Part shown: positions 1-10,065 of the stretch, in pieces
How the letters are laid out: each line of letters opens with the position of its first letter
How positions within the stretch are numbered: the first letter of the stretch is position 1
DNA from: Parahaliea aestuarii
GTDB lineage: Bacteria > Pseudomonadota > Gammaproteobacteria > Pseudomonadales > Halieaceae
Direction: 5' to 3'
Assembly: GCF_008064635.1 (NCBI RefSeq)
Contig: NZ_VRYZ01000001.1
Span: forward strand, 186,001 to 250,000
DNA: 64,000 bases
Notes under the pieces: generated by a model
Told to the model about the DNA's origin: nothing
Databases searched by the model: none
What the model saw: the letters and a program-made list of their open reading frames with translations, nothing else
Made by a program: the position numbers and the translations under genes

Positions 1-1404
1 GGCCTCGTGGCTGGCGCGATCGATGCGGTAGAACCACAGCAGGCTGGCGCCGACGATGTAGAGCGCGGCAATGGTGGGGATGTAGGCGAGTGCCAGGTTG
101 TCCACCACGCCGGCGGGCAGTTCTCCGGGCCTGGCGCCCTCGGGCATGCCCACCGCCGACAGCAGCAGGCCCGCCATTAACACGCCGAGGCCGGACACGC
201 ATTTCTGCATGAAACTGTTGGCGGCGTAGAACAGCCCCTCGGCGCGGCGCCCTGTGCTGAGGGCGCTCTCGTCGACCACATCGCCGATCATGGCGTGAAC
301 GAGAATGGCAGAGGCGATACCGCAGGTGGCGTAGACCGCCTGCATCAGGAACAGGGTGGGCACCAGTGCGGGCGAATCGTTGTCCAGGAACAGGCCCTGC
401 AGGCGCAGGGCGTAGGGGGTGATGGTGACCAGCACGGCGATGACCGCCAGGGCGAAGGCGGCGTTGCGCTTGCCGAAGCGGGCGGAAGCCCGGGGCGCCA
501 GCACCAGTGCCAGGGTGGCGCCCACGACGCCGTCGAGTGCCAGCAGGGCCAGCTGCCGGGATTCCAGCTCCCAGAAATAAGTGCCGAAGTAGAGGGTCAG
601 GGCACCGGTCATGCCGATGGCGGTGTACTTGAGGATGCCGAAGGCGAGAATGGCGAGGAAGCCGCGATGGCTGAAACAGCGGCGCATATGGCGCAGGGTT
701 TCCGGCACGCTGAGGCGCTGCGCCTCGGGCTGGCGCAGATAGGGAATGCGGTGGTGAGTGCCGAGGGTCGACAACAGCACCGTGCCGATCATGACGGCCG
801 CGCCAGTGACGCCGAACAGCCAGTAGCCGTGGGGGTTGAGCTGCCCCACCGGGTAGTCGTCGGTGGGCGCCAGGAACAGGTAGAGTGTGGCGAAGGCCAT
901 GCCCAGCCCGCCGATATAGCCGAAGAAATAGCGGTAGCTGGCGATAGCGGTGCGTTCGTTGTAGTCCGTGGTCAGTTCCGGCGCCAGGGCGGAACTGGGA
1001 ATCTCATAGAGGGTGATGCAGGTGCGCACCAGTGAGGCCACCAGCACCAGGTAGATGAACAGGCCGGTATTGGAGAGTCCCTCTGGCGGCATCCACAGGA
1101 GCAGGAAGCTGGCCGCCGCCGGGAGCGCAGAGGCATACATCAGCGGATGGCGGCGGCCCCAGCGGCTGCGCAGGTTGTCCGAAAACTGCCCCACCAGCGG
1201 GTCGGAGATGGCGTCCACTACCAGCGCCACCATGATCGCCGCCGACACCAGTGAGGCGGGCATGCCGACGACCTGGTTGTAGTAGATCAACAGGAAGCTG
1301 CGGAAGGCAGTGTCCTTGATGCCGTAGCCCACTGAGCCGACGCCGTAGAGCAGGCGCACGGGCGTGGAGAGGGGCGGGGTTTCTGACGATTGTGCGCTGT
1401 GCAT
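1..1404 (-). CDS. MFS transporter of the GPH (MelB-like) sugar:cation symporter family, 3' end cut off
   Basis: The frame stays open from an ATG at 1404 to the window edge (468 codons), so the C-terminus lies outside. Near the N-terminus it reads SDPLVGQFSDNLRSRWGRRH, the cytoplasmic loop signature of the GPH/MFS_2 group, which imports glycosides or other organic solutes with Na+ or H+. Several hydrophobic segments follow. The substrate cannot be read from sequence. It lies 20 bp downstream of the acyl-CoA dehydrogenase on the same strand, so the two may be co-transcribed with the hydroxyacyl-CoA dehydrogenase, which would suggest uptake of an acyl-CoA-forming substrate; that is inference. 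Confidence 0.85.
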   Translation of the reverse strand, partial: MHSAQSSETPPLSTPVRLLYGVGSVGYGIKDTAFRSFLLIYYNQVVGMPASLVSAAIMVALVVDAISDPLVGQFSDNLRSRWGRRHPLMYASALPAAASFLLLWMPPEGLSNTGLFIYLVLVASLVRTCITLYEIPSSALAPELTTDYNERTAIASYRYFFGYIGGLGMAFATLYLFLAPTDDYPVGQLNPHGYWLFGVTGAAVMIGTVLLSTLGTHHRIPYLRQPEAQRLSVPETLRHMRRCFSHRGFLAILAFGILKYTAIGMTGALTLYFGTYFWELESRQLALLALDGVVGATLALVLAPRASARFGKRNAAFALAVIAVLVTITPYALRLQGLFLDNDSPALVPTLFLMQAVYATCGIASAILVHAMIGDVVDESALSTGRRAEGLFYAANSFMQKCVSGLGVLMAGLLLSAVGMPEGARPGELPAGVVDNLALAYIPTIAALYIVGASLLWFYRIDRASHEA

Positions 1405-1424
1405 GGGCGCGTCCCTCGCAGGAT

Positions 1425-2645
1425 TCAGATTGGCAGGTTGCCGACGCCGGCGTTGACCGTGCCGGTGTCGTTGTAGGCCTTCATCAATAGTTCGGCAGTG
1501 CGCATCTGGTGCACCTCGTCGGCGCCGTCCGCCAGCCGCGCCCAGCGCGCCTGCTGCAACATGCCCGCCAGCGGCGTATCGGTGGAGTAGCCCAGCGCGC
1601 CGTGCACCTGCATGGCGCGGTCGGTCACTCGCCACAGGGTATTGGCCACATGGTGCTTGGCCATGGACACTTCCTGCTTGAAGTCCAGCCCCTGCTCGAT
1701 GCGGTAGGCGCAGTGCAGCACCATCAGCTTGGCGGCGTAGAGCTCGCGGGCGCTGTCCGCCATCAGCCACTGGATACCTTGCTTTTCCGACAGCAGGGAG
1801 CCGTGGGCGAAGCGGTTCTGTGCGCGTTCCACCAGCATTTCCAGGGCCGTCTCGATCTGCCCCAGCCAGCGCATGCAGTGAGCCAGTCGCGCCGGCCCCA
1901 GCCGCACCTGGCCGAGTTTGTGGCCACCGCCGAGCTCGCCGAGTATGGCGTCGCCGCCAACGCGCACGTCGCGATAGCGAATTTCGCAGTGGTTGTGGCC
2001 GCCGGCCATGGTTTCCACATCGCGCACCAACTCGAAGCCCTCGCTGTCGGTGTCGACGATGAAGGCAGTGTTGCGGGCCTGGGGAATGGCGGCGTCGGGG
2101 TCGGTGCAGGCGATGACGATGGCGAAGTGGGCGCCGCGGGCACCGGAGGTAAACCACTTGTGGCCGTTGATCACCCAGTCGTCGCCGTCGCGCTCGGCGC
2201 GGGTCTGGATCAGGGTCGGGTCCGAGCCGGCGACTTCCGGCTCGGTCATGGAAAAGCAGGAGCGCTTGCGGCCCTCACACAGGGGGCGCAGATATTGCTC
2301 CTTCTGGGTTTCGGTGCCGAAGTGCAGCAGGGTGTGCATGTTGCCCTCATCCGGCGCCTGGCAGTTGAGCACCCAGGGGCCGATGCGCACTTTGGCGGCC
2401 TCGGCGGAGACCGCTGCCAGCGCGGTCGGCCCGAGGCCCATGCCGCCCCACTCCGCCGGCATGTGGGGCATCCACAGGCCCGCCGCGTGGGCGTCCCGAC
2501 GCAGGGCGACGATGGCTTGTATCCAGGCATCGCGGTCGCTTTCGTCTACCGCAGCGGCGCGGGGGGCCACTTCCTGCTGCATGAAATCGCGCACCTGCAG
2601 GCGGACGGCTTCCACTTCCGGGCTAAAACTGAAATCGATGGCCAT
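1425..2645 (-). CDS. Acyl-CoA dehydrogenase family protein
   Basis: FAD-dependent alpha,beta-dehydrogenation of an acyl-CoA thioester, 406 aa, the usual length. The N-terminal helical domain starts near residue 5 (FSFSPEVEAVRLQVRDFMQQ). The middle beta domain carries the flavin/substrate motif CFSMTEPEVAGSDP. The C-terminal domain ends with ADGADEVHQMRTAELL, where the Asp-Glu pair resembles the ACAD10/11-type subgroup rather than short-chain enzymes. It follows the 3-hydroxyacyl-CoA dehydrogenase gene by 13 bp on the same strand, so the two probably form one beta-oxidation operon. Chain-length specificity is unknown. Confidence 0.92.
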   Translation of the reverse strand: MAIDFSFSPEVEAVRLQVRDFMQQEVAPRAAAVDESDRDAWIQAIVALRRDAHAAGLWMPHMPAEWGGMGLGPTALAAVSAEAAKVRIGPWVLNCQAPDEGNMHTLLHFGTETQKEQYLRPLCEGRKRSCFSMTEPEVAGSDPTLIQTRAERDGDDWVINGHKWFTSGARGAHFAIVIACTDPDAAIPQARNTAFIVDTDSEGFELVRDVETMAGGHNHCEIRYRDVRVGGDAILGELGGGHKLGQVRLGPARLAHCMRWLGQIETALEMLVERAQNRFAHGSLLSEKQGIQWLMADSARELYAAKLMVLHCAYRIEQGLDFKQEVSMAKHHVANTLWRVTDRAMQVHGALGYSTDTPLAGMLQQARWARLADGADEVHQMRTAELLMKAYNDTGTVNAGVGNLPI

Positions 2646-2658
2646 ACTGCTGCCCCTG

Positions 2659-4005
<1,347 letters not shown>

Positions 4006-4055
4006 GTGGCTGCCTCCTGCGCCGTGCCTGGCGCGTTGTTAGTGTTATGGCGGTG

Positions 4056-4083
4056 AGCATACCCAAACATTGAAAAAATGCAA
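4056..4083 (-). promoter_or_regulatory. Candidate sigma70 promoter for the hydroxyacyl-CoA/acyl-CoA dehydrogenase operon
   Basis: Reading the minus strand, TTGCAT (4083-4078) and TATGCT (4061-4056) are separated by 16 bp, and the start codon of the downstream gene is at 4005. Match to consensus is fair; no experimental support. Confidence 0.4.
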
Positions 4084-4185
4084 AGTGCGCAGATGGCCGG
4101 GTTTGGCGCTGGCAATGTGTTTGGTTCACACGGCAACTTGAACTAGGCTGCATGCAGTGGGCCGTTTTGCGTCAGGAGGTAGACG

Positions 4186-4485
4186 ATGACCGCAGCAACA
4201 CAATCGGAAGGGAAAAAGCGCGAAGAAGAGCTGGCAGCCAGCAAGGAGGCTGCCCTTGCAGCCTATGAGAAGTTGCTGGAGGCCCGGGAGCACTTTCGCC
4301 AGGCGGCGGAGGCGGCGGGCATGGATCTGAAGGACGAGGCCATGCAACAGCTGGAACACGGCAAGGCGCGCGCCACCGAACTGGCCGACGAGGCCACCCG
4401 TTACACCCGGGAAAAGCCCCTGGCCAGCCTCGGCATGGCGTTTCTGGCGGGATACATTCTGGCGGTGGTATTCGGGCGACGATGA
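4186..4485 (+). CDS. DUF883 family (ElaB/YqjD-like) membrane-anchored protein
   Basis: A 99-residue protein, long amphipathic helix followed by one C-terminal membrane segment (about residues 77-97, ending in FGRR). This is the architecture of ElaB/YqjD/YgaM, inner-membrane proteins reported in E. coli to bind ribosomes in stationary phase. The ATG is preceded by a strong ribosome binding site (CAGGAGGT, about 4171-4178). It starts a four-gene operon in which the next gene overlaps by 4 bp (ATGA), matching the E. coli yqjD-yqjE-yqjK order. Confidence 0.85.
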   Translation: MTAATQSEGKKREEELAASKEAALAAYEKLLEAREHFRQAAEAAGMDLKDEAMQQLEHGKARATELADEATRYTREKPLASLGMAFLAGYILAVVFGRR

Positions 4486-4976
4486 ATCCACAAGCCAGTT
4501 CGAACCCGGCGCCGGACGGCGCTGCTTCGGGAGCCGCTGCTTCGGGAGCCGCTGCTTCGGGAGCCGCCGCTTCGGGAGCCACGCCTGCCGCTGCTTCACA
4601 ACCGCGGGACAGTTCGCCGCAGCAGCTTTTGCAGTTGCTGGTGGATACCGGCGCCGACCTCGGCCAGCTGACCCTGCTGGAGTTGCGTCTGGCCATCAAG
4701 AACCTGGGGCGCATGGTGGTGCTGGCCCTGCTGTTTCTGCCGCTGGTGCTGCTGATCTGGCTGGGTCTCAGCCTGCTGCCGGCCCTGGCCCTGTATCAGG
4801 CGACCGCTTCGCTGGTGCAGGCAGCGGCGATGTTTCTGCTCATTCAGGTGCTGGCCCTGGCCGCGCTGTGCATGCTGTGGCTGCGCTATCGCCGCAGCCT
4901 CAGCCTGCCGCGCACCCGGGAGCAGGTGCGGGCACTGGATCCGGACTATAACGGGGAGGCGAACCGTGAGCCGTAG
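4482..4976 (+). CDS. Phage holin family (YqjE-like) membrane protein with Ala-rich repeat
   Basis: 164 residues. The first 45 or so are low-complexity Ala/Gly/Ser, encoded by a 15-bp tandem repeat, followed by a soluble helix and two membrane segments (around LLFLPLVLLIWLGLSLLP and AAAMFLLIQVLALAALCMLW). The two-helix core matches the holin-X/YqjE family, whose role is unclear and which is not a phage lysis protein here. The start overlaps the DUF883 stop by 4 bp, suggesting translational coupling. The repeat-bearing N-terminus is presumably cytoplasmic. Confidence 0.8.
   Translation: MNPQASSNPAPDGAASGAAASGAAASGAAASGATPAAASQPRDSSPQQLLQLLVDTGADLGQLTLLELRLAIKNLGRMVVLALLFLPLVLLIWLGLSLLPALALYQATASLVQAAAMFLLIQVLALAALCMLWLRYRRSLSLPRTREQVRALDPDYNGEANREP
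4521..4580 (+). repeat. Four tandem 15-bp units coding for Ala-Ala-Ser-Gly-Ala
   Basis: Units at 4521-4535, 4536-4550, 4551-4565 and 4566-4580 read GCTGCTTCGGGAGCC; only the last differs, by one base (CTG to CCG). Being 15 bp long, copy-number change keeps the reading frame. Confidence 0.97.
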
Positions 4977-5229
4977 CGAACTGCAGAGGGATATGCTGGA
5001 GCTGGAAGCGAAGCTGCGCGCCCGCCGTCCGGCGGTGCATCGCGGCCGGCGCCAGCTTGCCAGGCAGATGGCGGCGCTACCGCCCCTGACCTGGCCGGCC
5101 CTGGGGCTTGCAAGCGGCTTTCTCGCCGGTCGCAGTGGTGGCTTTGCAAGCCTGCGCGCCGCGCGTCGCAGCCTGACCGTGCTGACCCTGCTGAGAGGGT
5201 TGCTGGAATCACAGGTGCCCGAGCTTTGA
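4966..5229 (+). CDS. YqjK-like small basic protein
   Basis: 87 residues, GTG start overlapping the previous stop by 11 bp, with GGGGAGG at about 4953-4959 as ribosome binding site. The N-terminal half is a charged, Arg-rich helix (LQRDMLELEAKLRARRPAV), followed by a short Gly/Leu-rich segment (ALGLASGFLAGRSGG) too short to be a clear membrane helix. Position after DUF883 and YqjE-like genes argues for a YqjK equivalent; similarity itself is weak. Function unknown. Confidence 0.65.
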   Translation: MSRSELQRDMLELEAKLRARRPAVHRGRRQLARQMAALPPLTWPALGLASGFLAGRSGGFASLRAARRSLTVLTLLRGLLESQVPEL

Positions 5230-6416
5230 GCGCCCCGCCTTCCGGCCGCAGTGAAGCGCCAGCGCCCGAGGTGCGCCCCCCCGGAACGCTGGCGCTGTGG
5301 GTGCTGGCCGCGCTGGCTGTGCTCTACACCCTGTACTTCGCCAGCAGCCTGCTGATCCCGGTGGTGGTGGCGCTGTTGTTTTCGCTGCTCCTGAGTCCGC
5401 TGGTCAATGCCCTCAAGCGCTTCCATATTCCGCGCAGTATCTCGGCTATCGTGCTGCTGGCCTGTATCGGCGGCCCCATTGCGCTGCTGGGCATGGAGTT
5501 GGCAGAGCCGGCCGAGAAGTGGGCCAAGCGCCTGCCGGAGATCGGCAGGGAGCTCACCGACGAGCTGGATTCGCTGACCGAATCCCTGTCTCCAACACAG
5601 CAGCAGGCCGAGCCGGCGCCCGCTCCCGAGCCGGCACCTGTTGAGCGCAGCGGCTTTAACTGGTTTGGCTGGTTCGACGACGACGAGGAGGCGGCGCCGG
5701 CCACTCCGGCGCCTGCCGTCCAGGAGGAGCAAAAATCCCAGGGGGCGGTGACCGAGCGCCTGCTGCAGGGCGGGCTGGAACTGATGATCTCCTTTGTCAG
5801 TGCGGCACCCTTTGTGCTGGTGCAACTGCTCACTTTTGTCATCCTGGTGCTGTTCCAGCTCAGCTTCGGGCCGCGCCTGTGGCAGAGCGCCATCGAGATT
5901 TTCCCCCGGGTGCGCGACAAGCGTCAGGCCGTGCTGGTTGTGGCCCGGGTACAGCGCGAGTTGTCGCGCTACATCGTGACCGTCAGCCTGATCAACATCG
6001 GGCTCGGTATCACTACGGCGGCAGTACTGTGGCTGCTGGGAGTTGAGGACGCCCTGCTGTGGGGCGCCCTGGTGGGGCTGTTGAACTTCGCACCCTATGT
6101 CGGCCCGCTGGTTGCGGTGTGCATACTGGCGCTGGCCGGAGCGGTGCAGTACGGGCTGGTGGCGGCGGCACTGATCCCCGCGCTCGCCTACTTCTCGATC
6201 AACCTGCTTGAGGCACAGTTTGTCACACCGCTGGTGCTGGGGCGCAATATGCGCCTCAACCCGCTGCTGCTGGTGCTGTGGCTGATTGTCTGGGGCTGGC
6301 TGTGGGGCGCTGCCGGCGTGCTGCTGGCAGTGCCCCTTCTGGTGTGCCTGAAACTGGCGGCCCAGCAGCTCGGGGTGATGGAGTACTGGGTCAAGCTGAT
6401 TGAAACCCGGGCCTGA
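5226..6416 (+). CDS. AI-2E family transporter (PerM-like permease)
   Basis: 396-residue membrane protein, TTG start overlapping the previous stop by 4 bp. It begins with LWVLAALAVLYTLYFASSLLIPVVVALLFSLL-type hydrophobic helices (here quoted in part), then a soluble stretch, then a second membrane block including LLWGALVGLLNFAPYVGPLV, the conserved region of this family. Members export varied solutes and the name does not imply autoinducer transport. The soluble stretch (about residues 120-185) carries a Pro/Ala/Glu-rich insert with a FNWFGWFDDDEEAAPA core. Confidence 0.88.
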   Translation: MSAPPSGRSEAPAPEVRPPGTLALWVLAALAVLYTLYFASSLLIPVVVALLFSLLLSPLVNALKRFHIPRSISAIVLLACIGGPIALLGMELAEPAEKWAKRLPEIGRELTDELDSLTESLSPTQQQAEPAPAPEPAPVERSGFNWFGWFDDDEEAAPATPAPAVQEEQKSQGAVTERLLQGGLELMISFVSAAPFVLVQLLTFVILVLFQLSFGPRLWQSAIEIFPRVRDKRQAVLVVARVQRELSRYIVTVSLINIGLGITTAAVLWLLGVEDALLWGALVGLLNFAPYVGPLVAVCILALAGAVQYGLVAAALIPALAYFSINLLEAQFVTPLVLGRNMRLNPLLLVLWLIVWGWLWGAAGVLLAVPLLVCLKLAAQQLGVMEYWVKLIETRA

Positions 6417-6419
6417 GAG

Positions 6420-7961
6420 CTACTGACCGAAGCCCTGCATTTGCATTGACGTACCGTGCTTCGCCCAGGGGTTGGCCCTGAGCTGATCCAGGCCGCTGCT
6501 GCGTCCGCGCAGGGTCAGGTCGAAGAAGGCAGCGGCCATCTCCGCCTGTATGCGGTGGGCGGTGTCGGCTGCCAGCAGGGTGTAGCTGCTGTCCGGGTCA
6601 AAGAATCGGGGGAAGGTGTCTGGCTTCAGCTGCGGCCACCAGAAAGGGCCGGAAACGCCGAAGCTGCCGTGGTTGGTGTCCTTTACCACGGCGAGAGCCG
6701 CAGGTACGGGGGCGTCGCTCACCGCGCTGGCCAGCAGCGGGTAGGGGCTTTCTGCACTGGGCGTGGTGGCGCCGGCGGCCTTTGCCAGTTGTGCCCCGAG
6801 TCCCAGAATCAGCCTGTCTTCCCCGCCACTCAGGATAAAGGTCGGTTTGTGCAGGCTGTTGAGGGCGAAGGGGCCTTCGGCGCCGAGGATGGCCGATTCC
6901 GCTGGCGCAGGCACCAGCATCCCGGCGGGCAGGCTGGCGCGCAAGTCCGGCATCGACGGTGGCACCACTGCAAAACCCGCCGCAAAACGGTCTTCCAGCA
7001 TCAGTCCGGCCAGGGTGGTGGCGCCGCCGAAGGAGCGGCCCATCAGGCCGATGCGGGACAGGTCCAGGCGCCCCGCAAAACGCCCCGCGCGGTTGAGTTC
7101 GTCCAGCCTGTCGAGTACCGCGCGCAGGTCTCCCACCCGTTGCAGCAGGGACTGGTCGAGCTGGCCGAAGCCGGCCGGGGAGAATCCCCCAGCCAGCGGG
7201 GTGTAACTCTGGCCGTAGGTCTCGGCACTGCCGTACACGCCGTGATCATCCAGCAGGGGCAGCACGTCCTTCATCTTTTCCCGCAACGCCGGGTCGCCGC
7301 TCTGGGCATCCAGCGCCGGGTCGCGGCCGATCATGGCATAGGGTGAGTTGCCGGTGTGGTCGGCGGCGATGACGAAGTAACCGCGGCTGGCCAGGTAGGT
7401 GGCCGTGGTAGCCATGTTGTAGCGGCTACCGGCATCGCCGTGGGACATCACCACTACCGGCCAGGGGGTGTTGCCGCCCGCCGGCTTCGCATCGCGGTAG
7501 CTGGGGCGCTTGCGTTCGAACAGCTCGTTGATGGCGGCGTCGATCTGCGCCTGGTCCACGCCGGTGCGCACCGATTCTGGCGTCAGGTGAAAGAAGGTGG
7601 TTTGCGTCATCATCCGCCGGTGCACCTGGCGGTCGCCGAAGACGTAGTCGCCCCAGGTCGGGTGACGGCTGTGCTCATCCAGCGAGTCGGCGTTCACCGG
7701 GTACCAGACTTCGGTGACCAGCGTGCGCACGCCGGTGTCCACGCCGGCCACCGCATCGAAGGGCCGGCTGTCATCGTGGATGAAGAACGTACTGGATCCC
7801 ACCGCGTAGTCCTCTGCCTCCGCGCCGGCTTTACTGGTCGCGGCCTCTTCCTTGCCGGGCCCGGTTGCGGCAGTGCCGGCGGGCGGTGCTTCCCGCTGGC
7901 AGGCGCCCAGACCCAGCAGCAGGCAGGCGAGGAGGGGAATAATGGAGCGGGGGTAGCGCAT
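6420..7961 (-). CDS. Secreted alpha/beta hydrolase lipoprotein (esterase-like, PAF-acetylhydrolase/dienelactone-type)
   Basis: 513 residues from the ATG at 7961, chosen because AAGGACG lies just upstream and a lipoprotein signal follows (LLACLLLGLGAC, lipid-attached Cys21). Catalytic features: oxyanion-region WPVVVMSHGDAG, nucleophile elbow GRSFGGAT, an Asp-bearing strand (ILSGGEDRLI), and a late His in DTNHGSFG. It should act at the membrane surface or in the periplasm on esters. It sits 29 bp downstream of the L-carnitine dehydrogenase gene on the same strand, so a carnitine-ester or choline-ester substrate is a reasonable hypothesis, but specificity cannot be read. Its stop is 3 bp from the convergent permease stop. 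Confidence 0.85.
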   Translation of the reverse strand: MRYPRSIIPLLACLLLGLGACQREAPPAGTAATGPGKEEAATSKAGAEAEDYAVGSSTFFIHDDSRPFDAVAGVDTGVRTLVTEVWYPVNADSLDEHSRHPTWGDYVFGDRQVHRRMMTQTTFFHLTPESVRTGVDQAQIDAAINELFERKRPSYRDAKPAGGNTPWPVVVMSHGDAGSRYNMATTATYLASRGYFVIAADHTGNSPYAMIGRDPALDAQSGDPALREKMKDVLPLLDDHGVYGSAETYGQSYTPLAGGFSPAGFGQLDQSLLQRVGDLRAVLDRLDELNRAGRFAGRLDLSRIGLMGRSFGGATTLAGLMLEDRFAAGFAVVPPSMPDLRASLPAGMLVPAPAESAILGAEGPFALNSLHKPTFILSGGEDRLILGLGAQLAKAAGATTPSAESPYPLLASAVSDAPVPAALAVVKDTNHGSFGVSGPFWWPQLKPDTFPRFFDPDSSYTLLAADTAHRIQAEMAAAFFDLTLRGRSSGLDQLRANPWAKHGTSMQMQGFGQ

Positions 7962-7990
7962 GGTTACGTCCTTTCTCTGATTATGAGTGC

Positions 7991-8962
7991 CTAGCGTTCG
8001 ATGCCGTGGCTGTCGCGGTATTCCCGCAGCACCTGCTGGATGCGGATCAGGCAGTCGTCCAGCTCCTCGGCGAGCTGCGCCATGCTGCGGCCGCCGGTAG
8101 AGGCATTGAAGCCGTCGACCATGTCGCGGTACAGCGACTCGGTCAGCTCCGGCGCTTCCAGGCGGGTCCAGGGTTCCTTCAGCGAGGGCCCGAAATGGTC
8201 GAGCATGCGCTGCATGCCGCCCTCGCCGCCGCACAGGGCCATGTTGGCACAGGGACCCATGATGGCCCAGCGCAATCCCGGGCCGTAGGCGATGGCCTTG
8301 TCGATGTCCGCCACACTGCACTCGCCGTTGTCCACCATGTGCAGCGCCTCGCGCCATATAGCGTCCTGCAGGCGGTTGCCGATAAAGCCGGGCAGTTCCC
8401 GCTCCATGCGCGCCACCTGCTTGCCGTTGAGCTGGAAGAACTCCGCCGCCCAGTCGACTGCCGCATCGTCCGACTGCTCGCCCCCCACCACTTCGCAGAA
8501 GGGAATCATGTAGGGCGGATTGAAGGGGTGGCAGACTACAGTGCGGCCGGGATTGGCGCAGTCCTGCTGGATATCGGTCATCAGCAGGCCGGAGGTGCTG
8601 GAGGAAATCACCACGTGGTCCGGGGTGAGTGCGTCCAGCTGGGCGAACAGGGCCTGTTTTTCCGGCAGGTGTTCGGGGGTGCTTTCCTGGATGATGTCTA
8701 CATTCTGACAGAAGCTTTCCAGCGATGCGGCAAAGCGCAGGCGTGCGGGGTCCGCGCCTTCGCGCAGTCCGAGCTGTTCCAGCACAGACCACTTTTCCGC
8801 GACCTTTTCGCGCAGGCGCTGCTCGGCGCCGGGGGCGCTGTCCCAGACCAGCACGTCTTTACCCATGCGCAGAAAGTGCAGGGCCCAGGCGCCGCCGATC
8901 ACGCCGGTGCCCAGGATGCCAACGGTTTGTACGTCCTCAGGATGGGGTCGTTGTGTTGTCAT
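7991..8962 (-). CDS. cdhA: L-carnitine dehydrogenase (3-hydroxyacyl-CoA dehydrogenase-like)
   Basis: Predicted to oxidise L-carnitine to 3-dehydrocarnitine with NAD+. 323 residues from ATG 8962, which has AAGGAGA in front. The Rossmann motif GTGVIG is at residues 18-23, the fold is that of 3HCDH proteins, and the segment VVCHPFNPPYMIPFCEVVGG plus AIAYGPGLRWAIMGP are typical of carnitine dehydrogenase/lambda-crystallin-like enzymes. The assignment rests mainly on context: the BKACE gene lies 13 bp upstream and a thioesterase, regulator and BCCT carrier are nearby, matching the Pseudomonas cdhCAB arrangement. A different hydroxy-acid substrate is possible. Confidence 0.83.
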   Translation of the reverse strand: MTTQRPHPEDVQTVGILGTGVIGGAWALHFLRMGKDVLVWDSAPGAEQRLREKVAEKWSVLEQLGLREGADPARLRFAASLESFCQNVDIIQESTPEHLPEKQALFAQLDALTPDHVVISSSTSGLLMTDIQQDCANPGRTVVCHPFNPPYMIPFCEVVGGEQSDDAAVDWAAEFFQLNGKQVARMERELPGFIGNRLQDAIWREALHMVDNGECSVADIDKAIAYGPGLRWAIMGPCANMALCGGEGGMQRMLDHFGPSLKEPWTRLEAPELTESLYRDMVDGFNASTGGRSMAQLAEELDDCLIRIQQVLREYRDSHGIER

Positions 8963-8975
8963 GTCGCCAATCTCC

Positions 8976-9857
8976 TTACTGGGTGCCGCGCAGGCCGAGA
9001 ATTTCACGGGCGCGTTCGGGGCTGGCGATGCTGCCACCCATGGCGCAGATGATGCCGGCGGCCTTTTCCACCAGCTCGCCGTTGCTGGCAAACACTCCGC
9101 GCTCCAGGTAGAGGTTGTCCTCCAGCCCGACACGCACATTGCCGCCCAGTAGCGTAGCCTGGGCCACCATCGGCATCTGCAGCCGGCCGATACCGAAACC
9201 GGCCCAGTTGCAGCCCGCCGGCAGCATGTCGACCATGGCCTTCATCGCAGTGGTATTGGCGGGCGCCCCCCAGGGAATGCCCAGGCACAACTGGTACAGG
9301 GCGGGCGCTTCCAGCAAACCGTCTTTGTGCATCTGGTTGGCGAAGGCAAGGTGGCCCAGCTCGAAGACTTCCAGCTCGGGTTTCACACCCACGGCTTTTA
9401 CCCGCTCGGCCATCTCGCGCAGGATGGGCGGGGTGGAGATGTAGACGTAGTCGTCGCCAAAATTGATGCTGCCGCAGTCGAGGGTGCAGATTTCCGGCTT
9501 GAGTTCCTCGATGTGGGCGATGCGTTCGGCGGCGCCGATCATGTCGGTGCCTTCGCCGCCCACGCCAGGGTTGTCTTGGCCCGGCACAAAATCGCCACCC
9601 ATGCCGGCGGTGATGTTGATGATGATGTCGGAATCACTGTCGCGGATGCGCTCCACGACTTCGCGGTACAGGGCGAGGTCGCGGGAGGGGGCGGCGCTGT
9701 CGGGGTCGCGCACATGCACGTGAGCCACGGCGGCGCCGGCGCGGCCGGCTTCGATGGCGGATTCGGCGATCTGCCGGGGGGTGACGGGGAAGTCGGGGTG
9801 TTTGCCGGGGTTGCCGGCGCCGGTTACGGCGCAGGTGATGATGGTGTCTTTGTTCAT
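8976..9857 (-). CDS. cdhC: Beta-keto acid cleavage enzyme (BKACE), probable dehydrocarnitine cleavage
   Basis: BKACE enzymes (formerly DUF849) condense a beta-keto acid with acetyl-CoA and split it to acetoacetate plus a new CoA ester; with dehydrocarnitine the products are betainyl-CoA and acetoacetate. 293 residues from ATG 9857, preceded by AAAGGAGAA. The zinc-binding AHVHVRD motif is at residues 45-51 (His46, His48), and the C-terminal VGLEDNLY carries the conserved Glu. The longer upstream frame lacks a ribosome binding site. First gene of the cdhC-cdhA-hydrolase operon; the substrate call comes from its partner cdhA. Confidence 0.85.
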   Translation of the reverse strand: MNKDTIITCAVTGAGNPGKHPDFPVTPRQIAESAIEAGRAGAAVAHVHVRDPDSAAPSRDLALYREVVERIRDSDSDIIINITAGMGGDFVPGQDNPGVGGEGTDMIGAAERIAHIEELKPEICTLDCGSINFGDDYVYISTPPILREMAERVKAVGVKPELEVFELGHLAFANQMHKDGLLEAPALYQLCLGIPWGAPANTTAMKAMVDMLPAGCNWAGFGIGRLQMPMVAQATLLGGNVRVGLEDNLYLERGVFASNGELVEKAAGIICAMGGSIASPERAREILGLRGTQ

Positions 9858-10065
9858 GGGTTCTCCTTTGATTCTGCGGCACACGGTACCGAAGCCCGGG
9901 AAAAGGTTTTGAGCTTATGCGAAGAGTGTTTGTCGGAATGCGACAGGTGGACGGCCCTTTAGGTGGCTGCGTCGCCAACGATCAGGGGAACTTCTTTCCG
10001 GGCGTCTTTGCGGCCGCTGCGTTACTGGGGATAATTCGCGCGGCCTTGCGGCCTTGCGGCCTTGC

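Noticed and set aside
295-1035. Long plus-strand open frame opposite the MFS transporter
   Set aside because: Its product is a His/Gln/Gly-rich sequence without domains; it is the antisense shadow of the GPH transporter in GC-rich DNA.
6420-8792. A 790-codon minus-strand frame covering the hydrolase and more
   Set aside because: The first 276 residues are Arg/Gly/Pro-rich and lie out of frame over cdhA. The real gene starts at 7961 with a ribosome binding site and lipoprotein signal.
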